The position numbers were made by a program, and so were the translations under genes. Positions 51,859 to 60,110 of a stretch of 64,000 nt of DNA are shown here, one piece after another. The stretch lies in contig NZ_JBHRTR010000054.1 of NCBI RefSeq assembly GCF_042646425.1, positions 310,001 to 374,000 on the forward strand, written 5' to 3'. The notes beneath the pieces are model-generated. The model saw nothing but the letters and a program-made list of their open reading frames with translations. It was not told the DNA's origin and searched no databases. Source of the stretch: Marinibaculum pumilum (lineage in GTDB: Bacteria > Pseudomonadota > Alphaproteobacteria > Ferrovibrionales > Ferrovibrionaceae). Position 1 is the first letter of the stretch. The number at the start of each line of letters is the position of its first letter.

Positions 51859-53058
51859 TCAGCGCCCCGCCGCGGGATCCAGGCCGCGCCGGATGACGCC
51901 ATAGGCGAAGAAGGCCAGCAGCACCGCGCCGGTCATCGCGGCAGAGACCAGCAGCGGCGTGCCCAGGCTGCCGGTGACGTCGGCCGACCAGCCCGCCACC
52001 GGCGGCAGCAGGGCGGCACCCAGGTAGAACCAGCTCCAGTACAGGCCCATCCCGACCCCCAGCAGCGACGGCGGTACCGCCGTGGGCGCGAGCGACATGA
52101 TGGTGCCGGCCGGCAGCGCGCCGGCGATCCCGACCACCGCGAACAACGCGCCGACCGCGACCGGCTCGAAACCGACCAGGCCCAGCGGCAGTGCCGCCAG
52201 GGCCAGGCCCTGCACCGGGATGCAGAGCGAGACCAGCAGGCGCGGCGGCACCTTCTGGGCCACCAGGCCGCCCAGCGGCATGCCGACGATGGCCACCCAG
52301 GTGTTGATGCCCACCAGCGCGGCGGCCAGCTCCGGCGCCAGGCCCTGCCGGGCCAGGAAGACAGGTGCCATCGCCACCATGATGACGAACGCGCCGAAAT
52401 GCATGGTGATGCACAGGCCGGCCATGGAGACGGCGGCCGACTGGCGCAGGCTGAGGCCGAAGCTGAGCCGCAGGCGCCAGGTCGCCCGCACCCCGCCCGG
52501 CGGCCGGTAGGCGGCGGCGCAGAGAAAGCCGATCGCGGCGATGATGGCGGCAACCCAGAACACGGCCCGCCAGCCGAAGGCGTCCGCCATCGCCACCTGG
52601 GTCACCTGGCCGGTCGCCACGCCGACCGCGAAGCCGTTGCCGAACAGGGCCACCGCCAGGATCAGGATGCGGCCGGAAAAGCGGTCGGCCACCATCTTGG
52701 TGCCGATCACGGTCACCAGGACCGCGCCGACCCCGTTGGCGAGCCGGCCGATCACGGCGGTATCGAAGTCGGCGGAGGAGGCCACCACCGCGCAGCCGGC
52801 GGCCATGCAGGCCAGGCCAGCGAGCAGCAGGCGATGGTCGCCCACCGCCTGCCCCAGGAAGCCGCCGGGCAGCGCCAGCACGATGCCCGGCAGCAGGAAC
52901 AGCCCGACCAGGGTGCCGATCTGGGCGTAGTCGACCTGGAACTCCTCGACCAGGAAAGGTGTCACGGACCCGACCGCCTGCAGCTGGAAGCCCATCGCGA
53001 TGCGACCGACCAGCAACAGGATCAGGAAGGCCCAGCGGCTGCCCAGTAGCTCCTGCAC
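51859..53058 (-). CDS. Major facilitator superfamily transporter (CynX/NimT-like)
   Basis: A 399-residue MFS protein with 12 predicted helices: RWAFLILLLVGRIAMGFQL at the start and AMTGAVLLAFFAYGVIRRG at the end. The loop between helices 2 and 3 is GGFLGQAVGDHRLLLAG, the A-motif position. The opening FLVEEFQVDYAQIGTLVGLF and the second half AMAPVFLARQGLAPELAAAL resemble CynX/NimT drug or cyanate exporters. The start is GTG 53058 with AGG about 8 nt upstream. It sits between fbpA and the Mla operon; no regulator or enzyme is adjacent, so the substrate is unknown. Confidence 0.9.
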   Translation of the reverse strand: MQELLGSRWAFLILLLVGRIAMGFQLQAVGSVTPFLVEEFQVDYAQIGTLVGLFLLPGIVLALPGGFLGQAVGDHRLLLAGLACMAAGCAVVASSADFDTAVIGRLANGVGAVLVTVIGTKMVADRFSGRILILAVALFGNGFAVGVATGQVTQVAMADAFGWRAVFWVAAIIAAIGFLCAAAYRPPGGVRATWRLRLSFGLSLRQSAAVSMAGLCITMHFGAFVIMVAMAPVFLARQGLAPELAAALVGINTWVAIVGMPLGGLVAQKVPPRLLVSLCIPVQGLALAALPLGLVGFEPVAVGALFAVVGIAGALPAGTIMSLAPTAVPPSLLGVGMGLYWSWFYLGAALLPPVAGWSADVTGSLGTPLLVSAAMTGAVLLAFFAYGVIRRGLDPAAGR

Positions 53059-53139
53059 CTCAGCGCCTGTGCCTCAGGTCCTGCACGTCATCCCTGCGCT
53101 GGGAAGGCCGGCGACCCGCCGGCAGGCATCGGCCGGCGT

Positions 53140-53925
53140 TCAGCCGGGCCGGCATCCATTGCTGCCGCCAGAATGCATGGCATCCGGTACGTCGCGCAGC
53201 GACCGGAACGGGCCGCGGCCCGCGATCTCGCGCAGGGACCATTGGACGGCATCCTTCATCACGTCGCCCAGCGCCACGTCGAACGCGCGGATCACATCCT
53301 CGATGGCGGCGCTGTCGGCGCGCACGCAGGATTCGAAGTTGCGGGAATCGAAGATCTGCTCCTCCGGCTGTTCGATCAGCTTGGCGTTGAACTGCACCAG
53401 GATGTACGGGACCGTCGCTTCCCGGCCGTCGGTCTCATAATACTGGGCCTGGAATTCCCGCAGGTCGCCGCGCAGGACGAAATCCGGCCGCAGGCCCAGC
53501 GCCTGCCGGCCGACGGAGATGATCTTGCCGGTATTCTCGAAGCTCTCCAGCAGCAGGGTCTGCACCATCAGCGGCGCACGCTCCGTCCAGCGCGCGCCCG
53601 CGTAATAGTCGAGCTGCAGGGGCTTCGGCTTGACCGCGATCCGGGTGGTGTTCAGGCCGCCCGCCGTCTCCGGCTGCTCGACCACCAGCTGGGCGCGCTC
53701 GCCGATCGTCGGCAGGTCGGCACTGAAGCTGCTCTTCGGACTGAGGGAATAGACCTGGGGCGGCGGCCCGCCGATGATCGAGCCGCAGGCACCGAGGCCG
53801 ACCCCGACCAGCGCAAGCGACGCCAGGCGGAGCAGCACCCTGCCGCCCCGTCGCAGGCCCGCCGGCCGGTTCCGTCCGGGTCCTGCCCCCCGTTCCCGTC
53901 GCGCTTCTGCCCGCCATGCCATCAT
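53140..53925 (-). CDS. PqiC/DUF330-type ABC transport auxiliary lipoprotein
   Basis: A 261-residue lipoprotein with lipobox LGACGS (Cys about residue 47) after the hydrophobic LLRLASLALVGVGL. The DUF330/ABC_trans_aux core follows: VYSLSPKSSFSADLPTIGER, ARWTERAPLMVQTLLLESFE, LRGDLREFQAQYYETD, and DVMKDAVQWSLREIAG. Such lipoproteins (PqiC/YmbA) sit in the outer membrane and complete an MCE lipid transport bridge. It begins 2 nt after the MlaD stop and is last in the Mla operon. Its tail, SLRDVPDAMHSGGSNGCRPG, is extended. Confidence 0.9.
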   Translation of the reverse strand: MMAWRAEARRERGAGPGRNRPAGLRRGGRVLLRLASLALVGVGLGACGSIIGGPPPQVYSLSPKSSFSADLPTIGERAQLVVEQPETAGGLNTTRIAVKPKPLQLDYYAGARWTERAPLMVQTLLLESFENTGKIISVGRQALGLRPDFVLRGDLREFQAQYYETDGREATVPYILVQFNAKLIEQPEEQIFDSRNFESCVRADSAAIEDVIRAFDVALGDVMKDAVQWSLREIAGRGPFRSLRDVPDAMHSGGSNGCRPG

Positions 53926-53927
53926 GC

Positions 53928-54902
53928 CTACTCTCCCGGCCGGAAACCGTTGTCGGAGATGCCGAACAGGATGTTGCCCGGCGCATCCTCCAGCTGCTCC
54001 GCCACGCGATTGATGTTGTCGACCATGCGTCGCGACTCGTTGATCAGGTTGCGCAGGTCCGGCAGCCCGCGTTCGGTGAAGACGTTGATCGACTCCTTGT
54101 TCTCCGCCACCACCGCGTTCAGCTGCCCGGCCAGCTGGTCCAGCTCGGCCATCGTCTTGCGGGCATCCCGCAGCATCGGCCGGATGTCCTGCTTCATCGC
54201 GACATCGGCGTTCGCGGCAATGCTGTCGAGCCGTGCGAAGGTGGTGCGCGCTTCCGCCAGGGTTGCCTTCGTGTCCTCGCTGATCGCCCCCAGATTGGCC
54301 GCGAAGGTGTCGATCTGGCCGGAATTCCGCGCCATCGCGTCGGTCACCGTCCGGATGTTCGCGACGATCTTGCGGAAATCGTCGCGGGTCTGGTCGTCCA
54401 GCATCTTGGAGGCATTGCCCAGCAGGTCCGAGGCGTTGCGCACCAGATGCGGCGCACCGGAGAAGACCTCCGCGATGAACGATTTCCGGGCGGTAATCGT
54501 CGGCAGGCTGGCGGTGATGGAGCCGGCGCCGGGAACCCGCTGCGCCTCCGGCGTGCCGCCGGACAGCTGCACGAAGGAAACCCCGGTGATGCCCTGCAGC
54601 TCAAGGCTGGCCACCGAATCCTTGCGGACCGGGGTGGACGGATCGACGCCGATGATAACCGTCACCAGGTCGGGATTCTGCGCGTTCAGCTTGATCGCCT
54701 GGACGGTGCCGACCTGGATGCCGTTGAACCGGACATCGCCGCCGACCGTCAGGCCGGCGACCGATTCCGTGAACTGGATCTCGTAGTAGACCTGCTTCTG
54801 ATCGATCCGCAGCTGCGCCAGCCAGATGATGAAGAAGAAGGCCGCGACGACGAGGATGATGACGAAACTGCCGATCAGGAGATGGTTGGCACGGGTCTCC
54901 AT
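53928..54902 (-). CDS. mlaD: MlaD-type MCE protein
   Basis: A 324-residue inner-membrane-anchored MCE protein. The N-terminal helix is LLIGSFVIILVVAAFFFIIWL, the MCE core is ESVAGLTVGGDVRFNGIQVGTVQAI and ELQGITGVSFVQLSGGTPEA, and the C-terminal half is a long helical coil (TFAANLGAISEDTKATLAEA, AELDQLAGQLNAVVAENKES) that should form the hexameric tube across the periplasm. The longer form resembles PqiB-type single-MCE proteins of alphaproteobacteria. The ATG at 54902 has GGAGGG upstream; a TTG two codons earlier is not needed. It carries phospholipid between membranes with MlaEF. Confidence 0.93.
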   Translation of the reverse strand: METRANHLLIGSFVIILVVAAFFFIIWLAQLRIDQKQVYYEIQFTESVAGLTVGGDVRFNGIQVGTVQAIKLNAQNPDLVTVIIGVDPSTPVRKDSVASLELQGITGVSFVQLSGGTPEAQRVPGAGSITASLPTITARKSFIAEVFSGAPHLVRNASDLLGNASKMLDDQTRDDFRKIVANIRTVTDAMARNSGQIDTFAANLGAISEDTKATLAEARTTFARLDSIAANADVAMKQDIRPMLRDARKTMAELDQLAGQLNAVVAENKESINVFTERGLPDLRNLINESRRMVDNINRVAEQLEDAPGNILFGISDNGFRPGE

Positions 54903-54914
54903 GGGCAACCCTCC

Positions 54915-56060
54915 TCAGGCTGTAGGCGCCGCCGGCGGCGGCGTGCCGCTGCGCGCGGCGATATCGTGCATCGCCGCCCGGGCGCGGGGACCGTGGAAAT
55001 ACTCCCTGATCCAGGGATGGTCCTGTTCCATCATGTCCTCCATCGTGCCGGTCACCAGCACGCGCTTCTCGGCCAGCACCGCGATCCTGTCGCAGATCGC
55101 ATGGAGCGAATCCAGGTCGTGGGTGACCATGAAGACGGTCAGCCCCAGGTTTTCCTGCAACTGCTTGATCAGGCTGTCGTAGGCAGCGGCCCCGATCGGG
55201 TCAAGGCCGGCGGTCGGCTCGTCCAGGAAGACGATCTCCGGGTCCATCGCCAGGGCCCGCGCCAGCGCGGCGCGCTTGCGCATGCCGCCGGAAAGCTCGG
55301 ACGGGAACTTGGCGCCGGCCTCCGGCGCCAGGCCGACCATCGAGATCTTCATCGCCGCGATCTCGTCCATCAGCCGCTGCGGCAGCCGCAGATGCTCCCG
55401 CAGGGGCACCTCGACATTCTGCGCCACGGTCAGCGACGAGAACAGCGCGCCATCCTGGAAGGCCACGCCCCAGCGTGCCTCCAGCTTTCGCCGCTGCGCC
55501 ACCGGCAGCGACAGCACATCCTGCCCGAACACCTCGATGCGGCCCGCCTGCGGCCGGTTCAGACCGACGATGGTCCGCAGCAGCACCGACTTGCCGGTGC
55601 CGGAGCCGCCGACCACCCCCAGGACCTCGCCCCGGTAGAGGTCCAGGTTCAGGTCGTCATGCACCACCTGGCTGCCGAAGCGGTTCACCAGATTGCGGAC
55701 GCGGATGACGACATCCCCCCGCGCGGGCGCCTCCCTGTCGTCATCCCGCCCGGCCGCATCACCCCTGGCCGGGTCCTGCCGGAGAATCGGCTCCGCTTCG
55801 GCCCGCGACGCCCGGGCCTGGCCGGAGGCAAAGGCGCCCGGCTGTCCGGCGCCGGGCGGCAGACCTGCACCGGGCGGCGGCAGCCAGTCTCCGCCTGCCG
55901 AAGCCGGGCCCGATGGAGGCGCCCCGGCCGGCGCCGGCCCGGCAGGTGCGGCCGTCGCGACGCCGGCGGGCCGGCCCTGGAGCCCGGCGAGCGGCGGCAC
56001 ACCGGGCAGCGGCAGGTCACCCGCCGGCGGCGGGCTGCGCGTGTCGCGGGGCTCAGACAC
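54915..56060 (-). CDS. mlaF: MlaF-type ABC ATPase with long disordered N-terminus
   Basis: A 381-residue ATPase. Residues about 120-375 are the ABC domain: Walker A VVGGSGTGKSVLLRTIVGLN, Q-loop GVAFQDGALFSSLTV, signature LSGGMRKRAALARALAMDP, Walker B IVFLDEPTAGLDPIGA, and H-loop MVTHDLDSLHAI. Before it is about 115 residues of Pro, Ala and Gly (AAPAGPAPAGAPPSGPASAG), an unusual addition absent from most MlaF proteins. GTG start at 56060 overlaps the MlaE gene stop by 8 bp. It powers phospholipid transport. Confidence 0.93.
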   Translation of the reverse strand: MSEPRDTRSPPPAGDLPLPGVPPLAGLQGRPAGVATAAPAGPAPAGAPPSGPASAGGDWLPPPGAGLPPGAGQPGAFASGQARASRAEAEPILRQDPARGDAAGRDDDREAPARGDVVIRVRNLVNRFGSQVVHDDLNLDLYRGEVLGVVGGSGTGKSVLLRTIVGLNRPQAGRIEVFGQDVLSLPVAQRRKLEARWGVAFQDGALFSSLTVAQNVEVPLREHLRLPQRLMDEIAAMKISMVGLAPEAGAKFPSELSGGMRKRAALARALAMDPEIVFLDEPTAGLDPIGAAAYDSLIKQLQENLGLTVFMVTHDLDSLHAICDRIAVLAEKRVLVTGTMEDMMEQDHPWIREYFHGPRARAAMHDIAARSGTPPPAAPTA

Positions 56061-57192
56061 CGATGATTCCGAAGAAGATGGAGAAGGCCGCGTCGATGAC
56101 GATCACCAGGAAGATCGCCTTCACCACCGCGACGGTGGTGCGCCGGCCCACGCTTTCGGCATTGCGCTCTACCCGCATGCCCTCGAAGCAGCCGACGACC
56201 GCGATCACGACGGCGAAGACCGGTGCCTTCACCAGGCCGGTGAACACCGTCCAGAAGTCCGCCGTCGACTGCAGCCGGTCCAGGAAGATCCGCGGCGAGA
56301 TGTCGAGCGACAGCCAGGCCATCAGGCCGCCGCCCAGCAGGCCCATGATGTCCGCGATGAAGGCCAGGATCGGCATGCCGATCACCAGCGCCAGAAGCCG
56401 CGGCAGGACCAGGACCTCCAGCGGGTCCAGCCCCAGGGTCCGCATCGCGTCGACTTCCTCGTTGACGTTCATCGAGCCGATCTGCGCGGTGAAGGCGCTG
56501 CCCGACCGGCCGGCCACGACGATCGCGGTCAGCAGGATCGCGATCTCCCGCAGGACCGAGATCGCGATCAGGTCGACGACGAAGATCTGCGCGCCGAATT
56601 TCAGCAGCTGCTGCGATCCCTGATAGGCCAGCACCACACCGATCAGGAACGAGATCAGCGAGATGATGGGGACCGCGTTCAGCGTGGTCTGCTCGATATT
56701 GTGGATCAGGGAGGTCCAGCGGATCCGCCAGGGCCGCAGCAGCGACAGGATCACCGCTTCCGTCACCGCGCCGACGAAGGCGATGAGGCTGCGCGCGTCG
56801 CGCCCCGTCGAGATCGTGGCGCGGCCGACCCGGCCCACAATGTGGAGCAGCGGGTTCTCCCAGTTCGGCTCGACCTCGCACTGCCGGTCGTTGCGGGCCG
56901 CCTGTTGCAGCATCTGCGCCACGCCGGGACTGGCATTGACCGCATCGACCGCGCCGCCGGCGGCATGCACGTCGCGAATCGTACGGTAGATCAGCCAGGC
57001 GCCCGCAGTGTCGACGCTGTGCAGCCGCTGCAGGTCCACCACCAGCCGCTGGCCGGCCTCGCGCTGCACCCTGCCCAGTTCCGCATCGATCCGCGCCGCG
57101 TCCTGGACCCGCCAGTCCCCGGACGGGGCCAGCACGGCAGTATCGCCATCGCGGGCGAAGCGCATGTACGGCGAAGCCTCGACCTCGGTCAT
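56053..57192 (-). CDS. mlaE: MlaE-type permease with N-terminal STAS domain
   Basis: A 379-residue permease with a fused STAS domain (residues about 1-100: GDWRVQDAARIDAELGRVQR, LVVDLQRLHSVDTAGAWLIY, the phospho-Ser/Thr-like site region). E. coli keeps this as a separate MlaB. The permease part shows the MlaE core LIHNIEQTTLNAVPIISLIS, VGVVLAYQGSQQLLKFGAQI-like pattern, REIAILLTAIVVAGRSGSAF, MNVNEEVDAMRTLGLDPLEV and a series of helices to the C-terminal FLVIVIDAAFSIFFGIIGV. It is the first gene of the operon mlaE-mlaF-mlaD-lipoprotein and starts at 57192. Confidence 0.93.
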   Translation of the reverse strand: MTEVEASPYMRFARDGDTAVLAPSGDWRVQDAARIDAELGRVQREAGQRLVVDLQRLHSVDTAGAWLIYRTIRDVHAAGGAVDAVNASPGVAQMLQQAARNDRQCEVEPNWENPLLHIVGRVGRATISTGRDARSLIAFVGAVTEAVILSLLRPWRIRWTSLIHNIEQTTLNAVPIISLISFLIGVVLAYQGSQQLLKFGAQIFVVDLIAISVLREIAILLTAIVVAGRSGSAFTAQIGSMNVNEEVDAMRTLGLDPLEVLVLPRLLALVIGMPILAFIADIMGLLGGGLMAWLSLDISPRIFLDRLQSTADFWTVFTGLVKAPVFAVVIAVVGCFEGMRVERNAESVGRRTTVAVVKAIFLVIVIDAAFSIFFGIIGV

Positions 57193-57422
57193 CTGAACGC
57201 GCTGCCCTGCACCCCTAAGGTCCCTGCCCCCTGCCGCCGCACCGATATCCCGGCTGCCCGTTTGACGTCCCGCCACACGCCGCCACCCGCAGCGGACCGC
57301 GCTGTCGGTGGCTTGTTCCCGGGCGGCGTTCGGCGATAGCGTGTCGGACGACGCACAATAGGCAAAGCGCCGCGGGCAAACAATCGGCGCAATGTGCGAG
57401 GATCCCAGGGGGAGAAGGCGAC

Positions 57423-58214
57423 ATGCCGCGGCTCGCCGCGAATCTGAGCTTCCTGTTTCCCGACGCGCCCTTCCTGGAGCGCGTCGACCGGGCGGCTGCC
57501 GCCGGCTTTCGCGGCGTGGAATCGATGTACCCGGAAGATGTGGCGCCGGCGGCCCTGACGGCACGCCTGGCGGACAGCGGCATGCAATGGGTGCTGCTGA
57601 ACACGCCTGCCGGGGATTTCGCGGCAGGGGAACGTGGCCTGGCCGCCCTGCCCGGCCAGGAGGGCCGCTTCCGCGAGGCGATGCGCGCCGCCCTCGACCT
57701 GGCCGGCGGATTGCAGGCCGGCCTGATCCACGTGATGGCCGGGATCCCGCCGGACGGCGCCGATCCGGCGGCCTGCCGGCACACCTTCTGCGAGAACCTG
57801 ACCTGGGCGGCGGCGCAGGCCCGTCCCCGCGGCATCGTCCTGACCATAGAGCCGATCAACCGGCGGGACATGCCGGGCTATTTCCTCTGGCAGGTGGGCC
57901 AGGCGGTGCAGATCCTTGACGATCTGTCCCTGCCCAATGTCCGGCTGCAGTTCGACATCTATCATGCGCAGGTCGAGGGCGGCGACGTCGCCAGCCGCAT
58001 GGCGGCGGCACTGCCGCATGTCGGCCATGTGCAGATCGCCAACCCACCCGGCCGCCACGGACCGGGCGATGGCGAACTGGACCTGCCCTGGCTGCTGCGG
58101 GAGCTGGACCGGCTGGGCTATGACGGCTGGGTCGGCTGCGAATACCGCCCGGCCGGCCCTACCGAGGGCGGCCTGGCCTGGGCCCGCCCCTTCGGCATCC
58201 ACCCCGCCGGCTGA
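57423..58214 (+). CDS. hyi: Hydroxypyruvate isomerase-like TIM-barrel isomerase (Hyi)
   Basis: A 263-residue xylose-isomerase-like TIM barrel of the Hyi group: PRLAANLSFLFPDAPFLERV, AAAGFRGVESMYPED, the catalytic Glu in TIEPINRRDMPGYFL, QFDIYHAQVEGG and a second Glu in WVGCEYRPAG. Metal-bound Glu/Asp/His positions are all present. The enzyme interconverts hydroxypyruvate and tartronate semialdehyde in glyoxylate metabolism; OtnI-like 2-oxo-tetronate isomerase is a close alternative. GGGGGAGAAGG precedes the ATG at 57423. No glyoxylate carboligase or tartronate reductase gene is next to it. Confidence 0.88.
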   Translation: MPRLAANLSFLFPDAPFLERVDRAAAAGFRGVESMYPEDVAPAALTARLADSGMQWVLLNTPAGDFAAGERGLAALPGQEGRFREAMRAALDLAGGLQAGLIHVMAGIPPDGADPAACRHTFCENLTWAAAQARPRGIVLTIEPINRRDMPGYFLWQVGQAVQILDDLSLPNVRLQFDIYHAQVEGGDVASRMAAALPHVGHVQIANPPGRHGPGDGELDLPWLLRELDRLGYDGWVGCEYRPAGPTEGGLAWARPFGIHPAG

Positions 58215-58242
58215 CCGGCAAGACGCAGCGGAGGACCGCATC

Positions 58243-58704
58243 ATGACCGACGCCCGACACCCCCGCCTGGCGCATCCGGACGCCCGGCGCCCGCGCCTGC
58301 TTCTTCCGGCCGCAGCGCTGGCCGCGGCCGCACTTCTTTCCGCCCTGGCAATGCCCCAGGGCGCGGCCCGCGCCGAAGACGACCAGGCGAAGCTGATGAA
58401 GGACGGCGCCCGGTCCTTCAACAAGTGCAAGGCATGCCACAACCTGGTCTCCGGGCCAAAGAGGATGGGGCCTGACCTGAAGGGGCTGTTCGGCCGCAAG
58501 GCCGGCACCTACGAGGGCTATGACAAGTATTCCGACGCGATGAAGGCAAGCGGCATCGTCTGGGACGACGAGACCCTGGCGGCCTATCTGGAAAACCCGA
58601 AGAAGGTCGTGCCGAAGGGCAGCATGGCGTTCGCGGGCATCAGGAAGGAAAGCGAGCTGACCGCGCTGCTCGCCTATCTGAAGGCCGAAACCGCGGCGCC
58701 ATAG
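58243..58704 (+). CDS. Class I cytochrome c (cytochrome c2-like)
   Basis: A 153-residue exported c-type cytochrome. The leader has a basic start and hydrophobic core (LLLPAAALAAAALLSALA), cleaved near AARAED. The haem motif is CKACH at residues 62-66, with the axial Met in PKGSMAFAG, and the class I patterns MGPDLKGLFGRKAGTYEGYD and DDETLAAYLENPKKVVP. It is a small electron carrier of the mitochondrial-like or c2 class, probably to an oxidase. GGAGG lies 8 nt before the ATG. It follows hyi by 28 bp, though no functional link is clear. Confidence 0.93.
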   Translation: MTDARHPRLAHPDARRPRLLLPAAALAAAALLSALAMPQGAARAEDDQAKLMKDGARSFNKCKACHNLVSGPKRMGPDLKGLFGRKAGTYEGYDKYSDAMKASGIVWDDETLAAYLENPKKVVPKGSMAFAGIRKESELTALLAYLKAETAAP

Positions 58705-58826
58705 CGCCCGCCAGGCGGCACCGGGTGGCCGCCACCCGTCGACCCCGGCATCTTGTTTGCTTGTCTGGAATGACTACCCTGCCGGCGGGGGCCGGTGGGG
58801 TTCACCCAAGATGTCGAAGCGGGGCC

Positions 58827-60074
58827 ATGAAAGCGTCGTCCAACACCGTCCTGGATTTCCTGAACTTCGTCGAGGGGCAGGGTCCGCAGCCGATGCCCCG
58901 GCTGATGGACAAGATCCTGCTGAAATGCCGCCTGCTGACCAACGCCGAGGCCGGCAGCATCTTCATCGTGCGCGGCCGCGGCCGGTCGCGCCGGCTGCAG
59001 GCGATGCGGGTGCAGAACGACCGGGTGCGGATCCGCGCCAAGGGCTTCGAGATCCCGCTCGACGCGCCGGCGATCGCCGCCTATGTCGGCGCCACGGGCA
59101 AGACCCTGCGGATTCCGGACGTCTACAAGATCCCGAAGAACCGGCCCTACCGGTTCAACCCGGCGAACGAACGCGCCGGCTATGTCACCCGGTCGGTGAT
59201 GTGCTTCCCGCTGAAGAACTTCCGCAATGCCGTCACCGGCGTGGTGCAGCTGATCAACCGGCTGCCGGAAAAGGCCGCTCCGGACGCGGCGCCGATTCCG
59301 TTCGACACCGCGCAGGAGGAGCTGGTCCTGCCGGTCTCCCGGATCCTGGCGGACCTGGTGGAACGGGCCGACATGGCGGACCGCATCCGCGCCAAGAACC
59401 GGGAGCTGCAGGTGCGCAACCGGCAGCTGCAGGAGGGCCGTGCCCGCATCGCCGCCCTGCAGGCGGAGACCGAGGACGCCTTCATGCTGTCGATCAGCCT
59501 GCTGGCCCGCGCGGCGGAGATCCATGACGAGGAAACCGGCAACCATATCGTCCGGGTGAACGAATACAGCTACCACCTGGCCCGCATGGCCGGGCAGCCC
59601 GCGGAATGGTGCGACGAGATCCGCTATTCCGCGCAGCTGCACGATGTCGGCAAGATGAGCGTCGATGCCGCGATCCTGCGCAAGAAGGGGCCGCTGACCC
59701 CGGAGGAGCGGCACGAGATGAACAGCCATCCGGTCTATGGCCACCAGATCCTCGCCGCCGCGCCGCGCCTGGCGATGGCGGCGGAGATCGCGCAGGGCCA
59801 TCACGAGAAATGGGCCGGCGGCGGCTATCCCAACGGGCTGCAGGGAGAGCAGATCCCGCTCTCCGCCCGCATCGTCGCGATGGCCGACATCTACGACGCC
59901 CTGCGTTCGGCACGCCCCTACAAGCCGGCCTTCAGCCACGAGAAGACCGTGGCGATCATGACCGAGGGCGATGACAGGCTGGACCCGCGCGAACATTTCG
60001 ACCCGGCGCTGCTGGACCTGTTCCGCAACCACCACCAGGAATTCGATGAAATCTACCGCCGGCTTCACGACTGA
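58827..60074 (+). CDS. GAF/HD-GYP c-di-GMP phosphodiesterase
   Basis: A 415-residue protein. The N-terminal GAF domain (about residues 15-180) includes LTNAEAGSIFIVRGRG, IAAYVGATGKTLRIPDVY and VMCFPLKNFRNAVTGVVQL. A coiled-coil linker (RAKNRELQVRNRQLQEGRAR) leads to HD-GYP: HDEETGNHIVRVNEYS, YSAQLHDVGKM (HD at about residues 272-273), KKGPLTPEERHEMNSHPVYG, and the GYP loop GGGYPNGL, then IVAMADIYDALRSARPYKP. All the metal and GYP residues are present, so it should hydrolyse c-di-GMP. It heads a three-gene run of signalling proteins on the plus strand. Confidence 0.92.
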   Translation: MKASSNTVLDFLNFVEGQGPQPMPRLMDKILLKCRLLTNAEAGSIFIVRGRGRSRRLQAMRVQNDRVRIRAKGFEIPLDAPAIAAYVGATGKTLRIPDVYKIPKNRPYRFNPANERAGYVTRSVMCFPLKNFRNAVTGVVQLINRLPEKAAPDAAPIPFDTAQEELVLPVSRILADLVERADMADRIRAKNRELQVRNRQLQEGRARIAALQAETEDAFMLSISLLARAAEIHDEETGNHIVRVNEYSYHLARMAGQPAEWCDEIRYSAQLHDVGKMSVDAAILRKKGPLTPEERHEMNSHPVYGHQILAAAPRLAMAAEIAQGHHEKWAGGGYPNGLQGEQIPLSARIVAMADIYDALRSARPYKPAFSHEKTVAIMTEGDDRLDPREHFDPALLDLFRNHHQEFDEIYRRLHD

Positions 60075-60110
60075 CCGGGCCTTCCCCGCCCGGGGGCGGG
60101 GAAGGCTGCG

